DNA of 64,000 nt. Origin: Sipunculus nudus (lineage: Eukaryota; Annelida; Sipuncula; Golfingiida; Sipunculidae). The notes beneath the pieces are model-generated. The model had not been told where the DNA came from, did no database searches, and was given only the letters and a program-made list of their open reading frames with translations. The translations under genes were made by a program, and so were the position numbers. Numbering within the stretch: the stretch's first letter is position 1; every line of letters begins with the position of its first letter. The DNA lies in assembly GCA_026874595.1 (NCBI GenBank), contig CM049314.1, forward strand, positions 51,385,812-51,449,811, in the 5' to 3' direction. Shown in pieces: positions 1 to 11,390 of the stretch.

Positions 1-430
1 CAACTGTATCAGATTAGGCAACAGGTCAAGGGTTCACTCAGTGCAGCCATGTATGGGTCAGGAGTTCACTCAGTGCAGTAGCTGCAATTTATTTATAGTG
101 TTAGCAGACTGCCCACTGCATCAGATTTGGCACCAAAGTTCAGCCTTGATCTATTTATAGCTTTGGCAGACTGCCAACTGTGTCAGATTATGCAACAGGT
201 CAAGAGTTCACTCAGTCTAGCCAGGTGCAGGTCATGAGATCACTCAGTGCAGTAGCCTGAGCTAGCAAATTTGTCACAGGCTTTGTGATGTTTGTGTAAT
301 TGTTTCTTATTCAAAATGTTTAGTACTAACTTGCATTGTTCATATACATGAGAAGTAATGGTCCAGCATTGAAGCATTATACCTGGTGTATTTCCCAATG
401 CACAGGTTCGCATTAGGCCTGTAGGCCTTG
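1..430 (+). mobile_element. Hel-B element, 3' part (truncated by window start)
   Basis: The block repeats phrases found in every Hel-B copy here, such as CAAGAGTTCACTCAGTGCAG and the CATTATACCTGGTGTA lead-in. It ends in the Hel-B 3' terminus at 400-430: CACAGGTTCGCATTAGG, then the AGGCCTGTAGGCCT hairpin and TTG. The 5' part lies outside the window. It sits in an intron of the arrestin gene. No coding capacity is seen. Confidence 0.75.
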
Positions 431-611
431 TTTAGAAATATTTAAATGACTGTTTTATGTCACTAAATCATGAAAAAGAAAGCATATATCAAGCCTAATT
501 TAGGTAAGCTTCATTATAAAATACAGGCCAGAATAAAAATATTGGCCTTTGGCTTGCTTGCTCCTTGAAATCTTGATCCCCATTACTTCCAGTGCCCATA
601 GCATTATAAGA
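431..611. other. Short non-repetitive intron stretch
   Basis: About 180 nt between the Hel-B 3' end and the minisatellite. I see no ORF, exon or repeat here; it looks like residual arrestin intron. Confidence 0.5.
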
Positions 612-3585
612 CCGATGTACATACACGTGGGTAGGGCTGTATTGTAGTACATACCTGTGAGTATTGGTGTATTGATTGTACATACAGGTGGGTAGGTGGG
701 TATTGATTGTACATACAGGTGGGTAGGGGTGTATTGATTGTACATACAGGTGGGAAGGGGTGTATTGATTGTAAATACAGGTGGGTAGGGGTGTATTGAT
801 TGTACATACAGGTGGGTAGGGATGTATTGATTGTACATACAGGTGGGAAGGGGTGTATTGATTGTAAATACAGGTGGGTAGGGGTGTATTGATTGTACAT
901 ACAGGTGGGTAGGGGTTTATTGATTGTAAATACAGGTGGGTAGGGGTGTATTGATTGTACATAAAGGTGGGTAGGGGTGTATTGATTGTACATTAAGGTG
1001 GGTAGTGGTGTATTGATTGTACATACAGGTGGGTAGGGGTGTATTGATTGTACATACAGGTGGGTAGGGGTTTATTGATTGTACATACAGGTGGGTAGGG
1101 GTGTATTGATTGTAAATACAGGTGGGTAGGGGTGTATTGATTGTACATACAGGTGGGTAGGGGTTTATTGATTGTACATACAGGTTGGTAGGAGTGTATT
1201 GATTGTACATAAAGGTGGGTAGGGGTTTACTGATTGTACATAAAGGTGGGTAGGGGTGTATTGGTTGTACATAAAGGTGGGTAGGGGTTTACTGATTGTA
1301 CATACAGGTGGGTAGGGGTGTATTGGTTGTACATACAGGTGGGTAGGGGTGTATTGATTGTACATAAAGGTGGGTAGGGGTTTATTGATTGTACATACAG
1401 GTGGGTAGGGGTGTATTGATTGTACATACAGGTGGGTAGGGGTGTATTGATTGTACATACAGGTGGGTAGGGGTGTATTGATTGTACATACAGGTGGGTA
1501 GGGGTTTATTGATTGTACATACAGGTGGGAAGGGGTGTATTGATTGTAAATACAGGTGGGAAGGGGTGTATTGATTGTACATACAGGTGGGTAGGGGTGT
1601 ATTGATTGTACATACAGGTGGGAAGAGGTGTATTGATTGTACATACAGGTGGGAAGGGGTGTATTGATTGTAAATACAGGTGGGTAGGGGTTAATGATTG
1701 TACATACAGGTGGGTAGGGGTTTATTGATTGTACATACAGGTGGGTAGGGGTGTATTGATTGTACATACAGGTGGGAAGGGGTGTATTGATTGTAAATAC
1801 AGGTGGGAAGGGGTGTATTGATTGTACATACAGGTCGGTAGGGGTGTATTGATTGTACATACAGGTGGGAAGGGGTGTATTGATTGTAAATACAGGTGGG
1901 TAGGGGTGTATTGATTGTACATACAGGTGGGTAGGGGTTTATTGATTGTATATACAGGTGGGTAGGGGTGTATTGATTGTACATTAAGGTGGGTAGGGGT
2001 GTATTGATTGTACATAAAGGTGGGTAGGGGTGTATTGATTGTACATACAGGTGGGTAGGAGTGTATTGATTGTACATAAAGGTGGGTAGGGGTTTACTGA
2101 TTGTACATACAGGTGGGTAGGGGTGTATTGGTTGTACATAAAGGTGGTAAGGGGTGTATTGATTGTACATACAGGTGGGTAGGGGTTTATTGATTGTACA
2201 TACAGGTGGGTAGGGGTGTATTGATTGTACATAAAGGTGGGTAGGGGTTTATTGATTGTACATACAGGTGGGTAGGGGTGTATTGATTGTACATACAGGT
2301 GGGTAGGGGTTTATTGATAATACATACAGGTGGGAAGGGGTGTATTGATTGTAAATACAGGTGGGAAGGGGTGTATTGATTGTACATACAGGTGGGTAGG
2401 GGTGTATTGATTGAACATACAGGTGGGAAGGGGTGTATTGATTGTACATACAGGTGGGTAGGGGTGTACTGATTGTACATACAGGTGGGTAGGGGTGTAT
2501 TGATTGTACATACAGGTGGGAAGGGGTGTATTGATTGTAAATACAGGTGGGAAGGGGTGTATTGATTGTACATACAGGTGGGTAGGGGTGTATTGATTGT
2601 ACATACAGGTGGGAAGGGGTGTATTGATTGTACATACAGGTGGGAAGGGGTGTATTGATTGTAAATACAGGTGGGTAGGGGTGTATTGATTGTACATACA
2701 GGTGGGTAGGGGTTTATTGATTGTACATACAGGTGGGTAGGGGTGTATTGATTGTACATACAGGTGGGTAGGGGTGTATTGATTGTACATACAGGTGGGT
2801 AGGGGTGTATTGATTGTACATACAGGTGGGTAGGGGTGTATTGATTGTACATACAGGTGGGAAGGGGTGTATTGATTGTAAATACAGGTGGGAAGGGGTG
2901 TATTGATTGTACATACAGGTGGGTAGGGGTGTATTGATTGTACATACAGGTGGGAAGGGGTGTATTGATTGTAAATACAGGTGGGAAGGGGTGTATTGAT
3001 TGTACATACAGGTGGGTAGGGGTGTATTGATTGTACATACAGGTGGGTAGGGGTGTATTGGTTGTACATACAGGTGGGTAGGGGTGTATTGTTTGTACAT
3101 ACAGGTGGGAAGGGGTGTATTGATTGTACATACAGGTGGGTAGGGGTTTATTGATTGTACATACAGGTGGGTAGGGGTGTATTGATTGTACATACAGGTG
3201 GGTAGGGGTTTATTGATTGTACATACAGTTGGGTAGGGGTGTATTGATTGTGCATACAGGTGGGAAGGGGTGTATTGATTGTAAATACAGGTGGGAAGGG
3301 GTGTATTGATTGTACATACAGGTGGGTAGGGGAGTATTGATTGTACATACAGGTGGGTAGGGGTGTATTGATTGTACATACAGGTGGGTAGGGGTGTATT
3401 GATTGTACATACAGGTGGGAAGGGGTGTATTGATTGTAAATACAGGTGGGAAGGGGTGTATTCATTGTACATACAGGTGGGTAGGGGTGTATTGATTGTA
3501 CATACAGGTGGGTAGGGGTGTATTGATTGTTCATGCAGATTGGTAGGGGTGTATTGATTGTACATACAGGTGGGTAGGGGTTTAT
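612..3585. repeat. 31-bp minisatellite, left block (about 96 units)
   Basis: Tandem 31-bp units with core GTGGGTAGGGGTGTAT followed by TGATTGTACATACAG. Common variants are GGGAAGG for GGGTAGG, GTAAAT for GTACAT, TACATAAAG for TACATACAG, and GGTTTAT for GGTGTAT. GGGAAGG and the following GTAAAT usually occur together, so variant units spread as blocks. The first units (612-670) are more diverged, as expected at an array edge. The minus strand is free of stops in the repeat; because 31 is not a multiple of 3, all three minus frames read the same 31-residue peptide. The long minus ORFs are therefore artefacts of the repeat, not genes. The array continues at 7613. Confidence 0.97.
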
Positions 3586-3910
3586 TAGCTCAGCTGACTT
3601 TAAGTCATGCTGGGCTATAGCGATGGGTCTTTGTCCGGCGTCCTTCCGTCTGTCCGTCCGGCCGTCCGTCCGTTAGCAGGGCACAAATTGTAACTGTAGG
3701 GGCTAGGGCCATGAACCCTATGCAGTCTTAGAGGTTCTAAAAAGATCTCCTTGCAAACCTGAAATTAGGTCACTGCGACCTATATTCTCGAAGTTATGGG
3801 GTGTGTTTGCACCCCCCAGAAATACTTCTTTTAGCCAAAGTTTTCATCCAAAACCTTCCATCTTTCACATACAGCTCACCTACCAACAGGGGAAGAACCA
3901 TAATTATTTT

Positions 3911-4398
3911 GAGGTCACAAGGTCAAAGGTCAAGGTCACAGAACCAACTTCTTTGAAAAGCCTCAGGATGCATTTTAAGCCAAACCTTTCATCCCAATTC
4001 CTCAGGATGCATTTTAAGCCAAACCTTTCATCCCAATTCTTTGATCTTTCACATATAGCTCACCTACTAAGTGGGAGAAGAATCCTATAGATGGTGAGGT
4101 CACAAGGTCAAAGGTCAGGGTCACAGGATCCACTTCTTTGAAAAGGTTGTGGACACATTTCAAGCTAGACCTTTCATTCCAAACCTTTCAGCACTGATAT
4201 CGCTTCTCTGCCAACAGGGGAAAAGACCTGTTGATTTTGAGGTCAAAGGTCAAGTTCACAGCACCCTCTTCTTGCGTGGAGTCATTTTAAGGCAAACTTT
4301 TCAATCTATACTTTCCATCTGTCATATATGGCTTGCCTACCAATAGGAGAAGAAGCCTATTGATGTTGAGTTCAAAAGGTCAAAGGTCAAGGTCACAA
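3911..4398 (+). repeat. AGGTCA-rich internal repeats, left cluster
   Basis: Four blocks (about 3911-3944, 4095-4125, 4237-4262, 4374-4398) carry runs of AGGTCA hexamers, for example AAGGTCAAAGGTCAAGGTCA. Each is the end of a diverged internal repeat of roughly 130-190 nt that also contains TTTCATCC and CATATAGCTC. The hexamer is the nuclear-receptor half-site. Whether any receptor binds is unknown; the similarity may be fortuitous. Confidence 0.7.
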
Positions 4399-6489
4399 TA
4401 TTGTTCTAAATGCTTGTGAACATATTTCAAGTGAAACTGTTCAACCAAAACCTTCAGTCTTTCACATATGCCACATCTATGCATCACTGAATTTGATTAA
4501 AACTTCATATTTATGGGTCTTTTTGCATGAAGAAATAACTAATTGATTTTGAGGTCAGCTGGTCAGGAGGTTAAAGGTTGCAGGTCTAAGTTATTCACTC
4601 ATTGGTTGCCAAGTAATTACACCCGGCCAGATGTAAGTGGTAAGTAGTTACCCATCATTTAGAAAGAATCCAGTTGATATGTGGGCAAAAGGCCAAGGTC
4701 ATAGGTCAGGGATGTTCACAATAACTTATTTTGTAGACCATCTCTATTTTTCTTGTTTTCTTGTATATATAACCATGGCACTCACAACTGGTACATGTCA
4801 CTATGAGCCCATAATTGTTAGTGACACTTGTGATATATGACTCCCTTTTGTATCAGCTCATGGAGTGATAAGGATATATCATTAGTGCATAACAAAAACA
4901 CTGTTGCTGGAATGCTTTGGCCAGGCATTAAGACTATGAGAGTTAAGTGTTAAGGTTTAGCTACTGATTTATAAAATGATGGGAACATTTTGCAGTTTAT
5001 TTCATGGAATCATAGCAATAAACCTAGTTTTCTAGATATCTGAATATTATTATACAAATCATCAGATATACCAGCAAGTGTTTGTTCTGATAATATGTGG
5101 GTCTTTACCTGGATTTAGGATGGCTTTATTAGATTACAAGACTTTTAGTGATGCTTTCTGCATTTCTTTTCTTTTAGGTCTTGCAGTTTACCTACCCTGC
5201 TGACCCCATTGAATAGTAAGCTGATAATTAAAACAAATTGGACTTGCACTTTTTACATTTGCATGTCCATAAATCTGATATGAGAGCTCTCCAACCTGAT
5301 CATGCCTTTTGAATTGTTTTGGACATTCATAACTGTTACATTCTTTGAAGCAATTGCTACAAGTTTAGTGTCTTATTGGAGGATGTGTGATATCAAATGT
5401 CAGACTTGTCAGAAAACCATTATGTCTGCCAGGTAGCCATTTCAGAAGTCCTTTTGCCAGGGCAGTTTCAGTGATTTTTTTATGATGTTTGGTCCCTTTT
5501 AGAGGATGTTTGTTGTTCAATTTCCGACCTGTCAGAAATCCAATATGGCCACCAGGAAGCCATCTTTAAATTCCTTTTGAACATATTATCTCAAGAACTA
5601 TTAAAGTGAATGCAGTGGGATGTATATTAATGTTATCTTGCATTGGGTCAAAGATTTCTTAATAAATATGACCATCATTTATGAAAGCTCAGTACAGATG
5701 ACTTGTATTGAATAAAAATTAATATGGAAGCACCCGTTTCACAATAATTCTTGCATGGATTTCCTTGATCTTTTGCTATATTTTGATCTTAAGTGTGGCC
5801 TGTGTGGTATTCCTTTTGAGACTGACAGGTATCGAGCAAGCTGTAGGATTAGTTCCTGATAGCTCAACAACCATACATTTTGCCTCAGACCATCATTGTG
5901 CCGCAGAAAAACCTTGTGAGTGGGATAACCCAAAAAATATTTCACTGATTTTTTCAAACTTTACTTTGTATAGATAAAGGTAAGGGGATGAAGCCTATTT
6001 AAAATGGGGTCATGACCTATGCTAGGAGAATGACCTTGACCTTGAATAGGTCCATTATTGCTGAAAATAACACAAATTCTTAAATATCTCAAGTAAACGT
6101 GCATGGACTGGTCTAAAAATTAAGGTGACTCAAGATCTAGGATAGCCTTGTGATATACCGGAAACTGGTGGTGCCACCTATTATCCTTTTCTTGTTTTTA
6201 CGCCTTTTAATACCCCCATAATTGCCACTTGACAGTACTGTAAGCATTATAAGTCAAAAACTAATGGACAGATTTCTTTCATATTATGCACATGTAGAGA
6301 GATGGGCTATGGGATGAGGTCTGTTTACATTTGGGTCATGACCTTTACCATGAGAGTGGCCTTGACCTTTAATGTGTCCATATTTGGTGAAAATCACACA
6401 CCTCTTATGATATCTCCAGTGTTGGTAGCCATATGGATTTCAAACGTGACTTATGTATGGCCCACTACTAAAGTAAGAACCCTATAGGT

Positions 6490-7285
6490 TCTAGGGTCAT
6501 GAGGTCTAAGGTCAAGGTCACTGGACTTGCATCTTACAAGATACTGTGGATGCATTTTAAGCCAAACTTTCAAGGTCTATCATCTTGCACATATAGTTCA
6601 TCTGCCAATAGAGGAAGACCCCTATCAACTTTGAGGTCACAAGGTCAAAGGTGAAGGTCACAGGAGCCATCTGTCCAAAAATTAGTTTCTGGATGATAAT
6701 TCCTGCTTTTATTGATGTATGGATTTCAAACTTGACTTGTATATGACCCATTGGAAAAACAAGACCTGAATTGATTTTGGGGTCATGAGGTCAAAGGAGG
6801 TCAAAGGTCAAGGTCACAGGACACATCTTCAAAAAGATGTGGATGCATTTTCAGCCAAACATTTCATCTCAGACATTTCATCTTGCACATAAAGTTCCCC
6901 TGCCAATAGAGGAAGACGCCTGTCAATTGTGAGGTCACAAGGTCAAAGGTGAAAGTCACAGGAGCCATATGTCCAAAAATTAGTTCCTGAGATGATAATG
7001 CAAGCTTGGATTAATATATGGATTTCAAACCTGACTTATATATGGCCCATCAATAAATCTAGACCTCTATTGATTTATATATAAAAGTAGATGATCAATA
7101 TCAATTTTGGGGTCACAAGGTCAAAGGTCAAGGCCACAGGAGCCATCAAATTAGTTTCTGGATGATAATTCCTGCTTTTATTGATGTATAGATTTCAAAC
7201 TTGACTTATATATGTCCCTTTGAAAAAGCAAGACCCCAATTGATTTTTGGGTCATGAGGTCAAAGGTCAAGGTCACAGGACCAAC
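6490..7285 (+). repeat. AGGTCA-rich internal repeats, right cluster
   Basis: Six blocks (about 6494-6522, 6631-6660, 6776-6820, 6931-6960, 7110-7140, 7249-7280) repeat the GAGGTCACAAGGTCAAAGG type motif at about 140-170 nt intervals. Intervening sequence is also repeated (GGATTTCAAACTTGACTTAT, CCAATAGAGGAAGAC). These are tandemly amplified internal modules of the Hel-A element. A related module lies at 57726-57760 in another Hel-A copy. Confidence 0.75.
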
Positions 7286-7612
7286 ATCTTCAAAAAGATT
7301 GTGGATTGATAGATGGAAGAAACAATAATTGCTTGCCAAGTGTCAGTATATGCTGCTAAAAAATGGGGCCTATTCTTAAAGGGGGATGGGGGGCCTACTA
7401 TGTCTGGGGATACTCTGGCACCTGCGGTGCCAAGAAATATCTAGTTCACTATGTTTTAACCAGACATATATGATAAGAATTTATGGCAATGTAGAAAGTT
7501 TAAACAAAATTGGCATATAGGTTCTGCAACAATTTTACTAGTTGTGAATCACAGCCCATGATGTCGCAGGTCATGCTTGGCAGCTGAGCGTCATGACCCA
7601 TGGGTCACTTGT

Positions 7613-8116
7613 TGATTGTACATACAGGTGGGTAGGGGTGTATTGATTGTACATACAGTCGGGTAGGGGTGTATTGAATGTACATACAGGTGGGTAGGGG
7701 TGTATTGATTGTACATACAGGTGGGTAGGGGTGTATTGATTGTACATGCAGATTGGTAGGGGTGTATTGATTGTACATACAGGTGGGTAGGGGTGTATTG
7801 ATTGTACATGCAGATTGGTAGGGGTGTATTGATTGTACATACAGGTGGGTAGGGGTGTATTGATTGTACATACAGGTGGGTAGGGGTGTATTGATTGTAC
7901 ATACAGGTGGGTAGGGGTTTATTGATTGTACATACAGGTGGGTAGGGGTGTATTGATTGTACATACAGGTGGGTAGGGGTGTATTGATTGTACATAAAGA
8001 TGGGTAGGGGTGTATTGATTGTACATACAGGTGGGTAGGGGTGTATTGATTGTACATACAGGTTGGTAGGGGTGTATTGATTGTACATACAGGTCGGTAG
8101 GGGTGTATTGATTGTA
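7613..8116. repeat. 31-bp minisatellite, right block (about 16 units)
   Basis: The same 31-bp unit as 612-3585, resuming in register after the Hel-A insertion. It contains a few local variants (TACATGCAGATTGG, TACATACAGTCGGG). The last unit runs out at about 8116 and is followed at once by the arrestin acceptor tract, so the array makes up almost all of the sequence just upstream of the exon. Confidence 0.97.
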
Positions 8117-8132
8117 TAATTCTTTTTAACAG
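8117..8132 (+). other. Splice acceptor of the arrestin exon
   Basis: A short pyrimidine tract, TTCTTTTTAACAG, precedes the exon, with AG at 8131-8132. Only 16 nt separate the last minisatellite unit from the exon, so any branch point probably lies in the array's final unit (for example the TTGAT at 8108-8112). Confidence 0.8.
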
Positions 8133-8276
8133 GGACCTGTCAGTAGAACTGCCATTTACACTGACCCACCCGAAGCCTCCTGAGACCCCACCTCCTAGTC
8201 GACCTGCTAGTGCCATGCCAACAGGAGGAGCCACCGATGCTCCTGTGGATACCAACCTCATTCAGCTTGACACAAG
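8133..8276 (+). CDS. Beta-arrestin, penultimate coding exon (C-domain end and clathrin box)
   Basis: Beta-arrestins bind phosphorylated G-protein-coupled receptors at the plasma membrane, stop G-protein coupling and link receptors to clathrin-coated pits. Read from 8134, the exon starts DLSVELPFTLTHPKP, which matches the last beta strand of the arrestin C-domain (vertebrate forms read V-VELPF-L-HPKP). A proline-rich linker follows (ETPPPSRP), then PVDTNLIQLD (8242-8271). LIQLD fits the clathrin-box consensus L-hydrophobic-x-L-acidic. The exon is 144 bp and begins and ends in phase 2; the first G completes the previous codon and the last AG joins T of the next exon to give Ser. The donor is AAG/GTTTGT. 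Upstream exons lie outside the window. The C-tail type indicates a beta rather than a visual arrestin; the exact paralogue is not decidable. Confidence 0.93.
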
Positions 8277-8802
8277 GTTTGTAACAAGCCAGGTTTAGCA
8301 ATTACTCCCCTCAATTCCACCATATAGTCGATGTAATCTATGACACACTTGACCACTGATTCTGTTGTAACAACTAATATTATTATTATTTCTGGTGATA
8401 AAGCCTGATGGAGATAGAATAAAAACTGGCCGTAACTTTACGCTTGGCGGGGAGAAATGAAAGCATTATGTTGCTCCACATTTTATTGGCTTGGGAGAAA
8501 CGTGAGGTAAGGATGGCTTATCCCTTAGTTTTCTTAATGTGATCTACTCCCAAATCTCATGGGGGTGCTGATTACAGGAGGGGCACTTATTATGTCAAAT
8601 ACACTAATGTACTTTGTAAAAAATCAGGAAATATGATTACTCACTTAACATGAAAATTGTTGAAGCTGGAGACTTTTATCCAGGGATGTAACTTCATTTG
8701 ATCAAGATTCAATTGTATACCCAAAATTAGAACCAAATTTTGCAAATTGGTTTAAGTTATTAGCAAAAATATAAAATCATTACCTTCATTTAGCCAAACT
8801 TT
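8277..8802 (+). other. Start of the last arrestin intron, with Hel-A remnant
   Basis: After the donor at 8277 there are about 300 nt without recognisable features. From about 8590 to 8802 the sequence matches Hel-A body phrases (TACTTTGTAAAAAATCAGG, TTCAATTGTATACCCAAAA, then CCAAACTTTG), so this is a Hel-A fragment without termini. The microsatellite at 8803 begins within it. Confidence 0.6.
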
Positions 8803-9086
8803 GTCTTTCTCTATCTGTCTCTCTGTCTCTCTCTGTCTCTCTCTCTGTCCCTCTCTGTCTCTCTCTTTCTCTTTCTTTGTGTCTCTCTCTGACTCTGTCT
8901 CTTTCTGTCTCTCTCTTTCTGTCTTTTTGACTCTGTCTCTCTCTCTCTGTATCTCTCTCTCTGTCTCTGTCTCTCTCTCTGTGTCTTTCTCTGTCTCTCT
9001 GTCTCTCTCTCTGTCTCTCTCTGTCTCTCTCTCTGTCTCTCTCTGTCTCTCTCCCTGTCTCTGTCTGTCTCTCTGTTTGTCTGTCA

Positions 9087-9123
<37 letters not shown>

Positions 9124-9130
9124 TCTCTCA
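8803..9130. repeat. TCTCTG/TCTC microsatellite
   Basis: About 330 nt of nearly pure pyrimidine built of TCTCTGTCTC-type units, ending in a (TC)n run. It is stop-poor on both strands, which gives spurious ORFs (Ser/Leu on +, Arg/Glu on -). It probably expanded inside an old Hel-A copy. Confidence 0.97.
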
Positions 9131-9188
9131 TAAACAAAATAATTATCATTTCATACTTTTTTGGTACTGTTTATACATGTTGTATTTT

Positions 9189-9431
9189 TAGCTCAGCTGA
9201 CTATAAATCATCTGAGCTATAGTCGTGGTCCATTGTCTGTCGTCCATCCGTTGGCCATCTTAAGCCGTATGTCTGTCCGTCCGTAGGTAGATGTGGCAGG
9301 CTTTGAAACCGTAAGACCTAGGAATCCAAAATTCGGCATAATGTTAGATGTCCCCAAGATCTCCTACCAAGCGGAAAATTGGGTCTTTGTGACTATGTTC
9401 CTTTGAGAAATTAAGGAAAAACCTCCTTTTT
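9189..9431 (+). mobile_element. Hel-A 5' fragment
   Basis: It starts with the Hel-A terminus TTTTTAGCTCAGCTGAC and the usual ATCATCTGAGCTATAGTCG. A CCGT-rich stretch and the body phrase AGATGTCCCCAAGATCTCCT follow. It stops where a Hel-B 5' end begins. No matching 3' terminus directly pairs with it. Confidence 0.75.
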
Positions 9432-11390
9432 TAGCGAACCTGTGAGCTTATGCGATGGTGTGGCGTCGTCCGGCGTCTGTACGTTAACTCATACTATCTT
9501 GAAAACGGCAAGAGTTAGCATCAGGAAATTTAATGCCAAAATTTAGTCAAACTCTGCATTTTCTTAGATTTTATAGAGAAATAGGTAAAAAACCGTAAAA
9601 AATTTTCTCCTCCAAAGCGCCGAGTTAATGAGGGGTGGACTTAGTCATCTGTCAAAAAAGCATTCTAAAATGACAGTCTCAGAAAAGGCCGGAGCTATCA
9701 TCACCAAATTTTATGCCAGTGTTGGTCACATGAGTCATATATGAAATTCAGGTATTGGTGGCACCACCTGCATTGACCTTTTTTGTACGGGGGTCATTGG
9801 TCATCTGTACATTAACTCATAATTTCTCAGGAATAGCAGGAGCTACCATCCCCAGATTTTATGCAATAATCTGTCAAATCTGTCACATATCAAATGTTGT
9901 GGGATTCAGCTTATTTTTTTGCTATCTGCATTTACTTAGATTTTATAGGGAAAAAGCTGAAAAACCTTTAAAAGTCTTCTTCTTGTAAACAGTCCAGCCA
10001 AATTGTTCAATATTTTACAATAATGATCCCAGAGGCAAGCCCTCTCAAGTTTGTTCAAATGGTTTGCATTTGATGAATTTTAGTGGTGTTACACAAATTT
10101 GAACAGTCATTTGGCCATTAAAGAATACTGACATAGTAATCTCAGAAATGACAGAAGCTAGCATTACCAAGTATTGTGCAAATGATGGTCACATGACTCA
10201 TATTTGAAGTTGCAGATTTAGTGGTGCCACCTACATTGACCTGTTTTTTATGGGCAAAATCCTCATAATTTTAGCCTCTTTCAGCTTAAAATGTTTATGA
10301 TGAAACTGTCAAGTTGAATCGTTCAATTTGTCAAAAGAATTTTCCTAGGACATGGTTCTTTCAATCATACCAGAAAAGCTTAAGTTGGTCTTATGGCCAT
10401 TATTATGTCTTTTTCAAACTCAGGACTGCAAAACTGTTCGTCTACAAAATTATTGTTTCAATTATAACTTCTGTAACATTGCACAAAAATTATTCTTAGG
10501 TGGCCTTTGTTCAAGTTTACTTGAATGATTTTTGGCATAATTATTGGACCTTTAACATTGAAAGAACTGCATCTTTTGTTATTTTAGATATTTTGATAAA
10601 AAGTTTATGAATATGTCAGCTTGAAAAAAAAAGCATTTTAGGCAAAGTCTTTCAGGATGTGTAAACAGATTCACCAACACTCTAAGATTTTGTTTGTATC
10701 TTTAAATAGGTTGAGAAACTGCCAACTGTTTCAGATTTGGCAACAGATCAAGAGTTCATTCAGTGCAGCCAGATATAGGTCAAGAGTTCAGTCAGTGCAG
10801 CCAAGCACAATGCATGTGATCATCTCATTGGTGACATGTGAACACCTCATGGCCACCATGTGATCACCTCATGGGTGTCATGTGGACTACCAACTGTGTC
10901 AGATTATGCAACAGGTCAAGAGTTCACTGAGTGAAGCCAGGTACAGGTCGAAAGTTCCCTCATTCTAGCCAGGTGCAGGTCATGAGTTCACTTAGTGCTG
11001 TAGCCTGAGCCAGCTAGCAAATTTGTCACAGTTCACTCGGGGCAACTGCCTTTCTCACCTAAGCCTGGTCAGCCCAATGCATCAGACTCAAGGTAAGTTT
11101 GATGTATTGGCCTGATATTTTGACCTGTCTGTGTCTTTGATTGTTCACAAGACAGGTGTCGCCACCTACAATGACTTTTGCACATTGTATGTGCCTGCTT
11201 ATTCCTACAGAGGAATTTGATATATCAGCCTGAAATTGGGCATATGTACATATGTTTGTGTAATTGTTTCTTATTCAAATTATTTAGTACTTGCATTGTT
11301 CATATACATGAGAAGTAATGGTCCAGCATTGAAGCATTATACCTGGTGTATTTCCCCATGCCCAGGTTCGCACTAGGCCTGTAGGCCTTG
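9432..11390 (+). mobile_element. Hel-B element (about 2.0 kb, internally deleted)
   Basis: 5' terminus TTTTTTAGCGAACCTGTGAGC at about 9428-9448. 3' terminus CCCAGGTTCGCACTAGG followed by the AGGCCTGTAGGCCT hairpin and TTG, ending at 11390. The interior holds the usual Hel-B phrases, including the AAGAGTTCA/GTGCAGCCAG block at 10740-11020 and palindrome-type sites (GTGGCACCACCTG at 9759). No coding capacity. Confidence 0.8.

Larger units (their letters stand above)
3586..7612 (+). mobile_element. Hel-A element inserted in the minisatellite
   Basis: It starts TTAGCTCAGCTGAC (3586) and ends GGCAGCTGAGCG, then the hairpin TGACCCATGGGTCA and CTTGT (7580-7612). The GCTCAGCTG / CAGCTGAGC pair forms the subterminal inverted repeat. 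Left flank GGTTTAT and right flank TGATTGTAC rejoin to a normal minisatellite unit, so insertion fell between two T residues with no clear duplication. The 5' subterminal region is rich in CCGT. The interior has no intact ORF but holds repeated AGGTCA-rich blocks. It is probably a non-autonomous Helentron derivative of 4.0 kb. Confidence 0.85.

Noticed and set aside
400-430. GGTTCGCATTAGGCC at Hel-B 3' ends as a tRNA-type B box, suggesting a SINE
   Set aside because: It does not fit GGTTCGANNCC, no A box lies upstream, and the sequence is better explained as subterminal inverted repeat plus hairpin.
495-3565. Long minus-strand ORFs (up to 314 residues) over the minisatellite, beginning MYNQYTPTHLYVQS
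   Set aside because: They are the 31-bp repeat read in three equivalent frames. There is no start context, splice signal or non-repeat domain, and stop-freedom of a 31-codon unit is not unlikely by chance.
5160-5215. Possible exon after TTTCTTTTCTTTTAG at 5165-5179
   Set aside because: The acceptor tract is good, but the reading frames after it are short, none matches the arrestin segment expected before the 8133 exon, and it lies inside a Hel-A element.
7605-8261. Minus-strand ORF overlapping the arrestin exon and the minisatellite
   Set aside because: The real signal is the plus-strand arrestin exon with acceptor and donor; the minus frame is its shadow joined to repeat.
8752-9133. ORFs of about 110 residues on both strands
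   Set aside because: Pure translation of the TCTCTG microsatellite.
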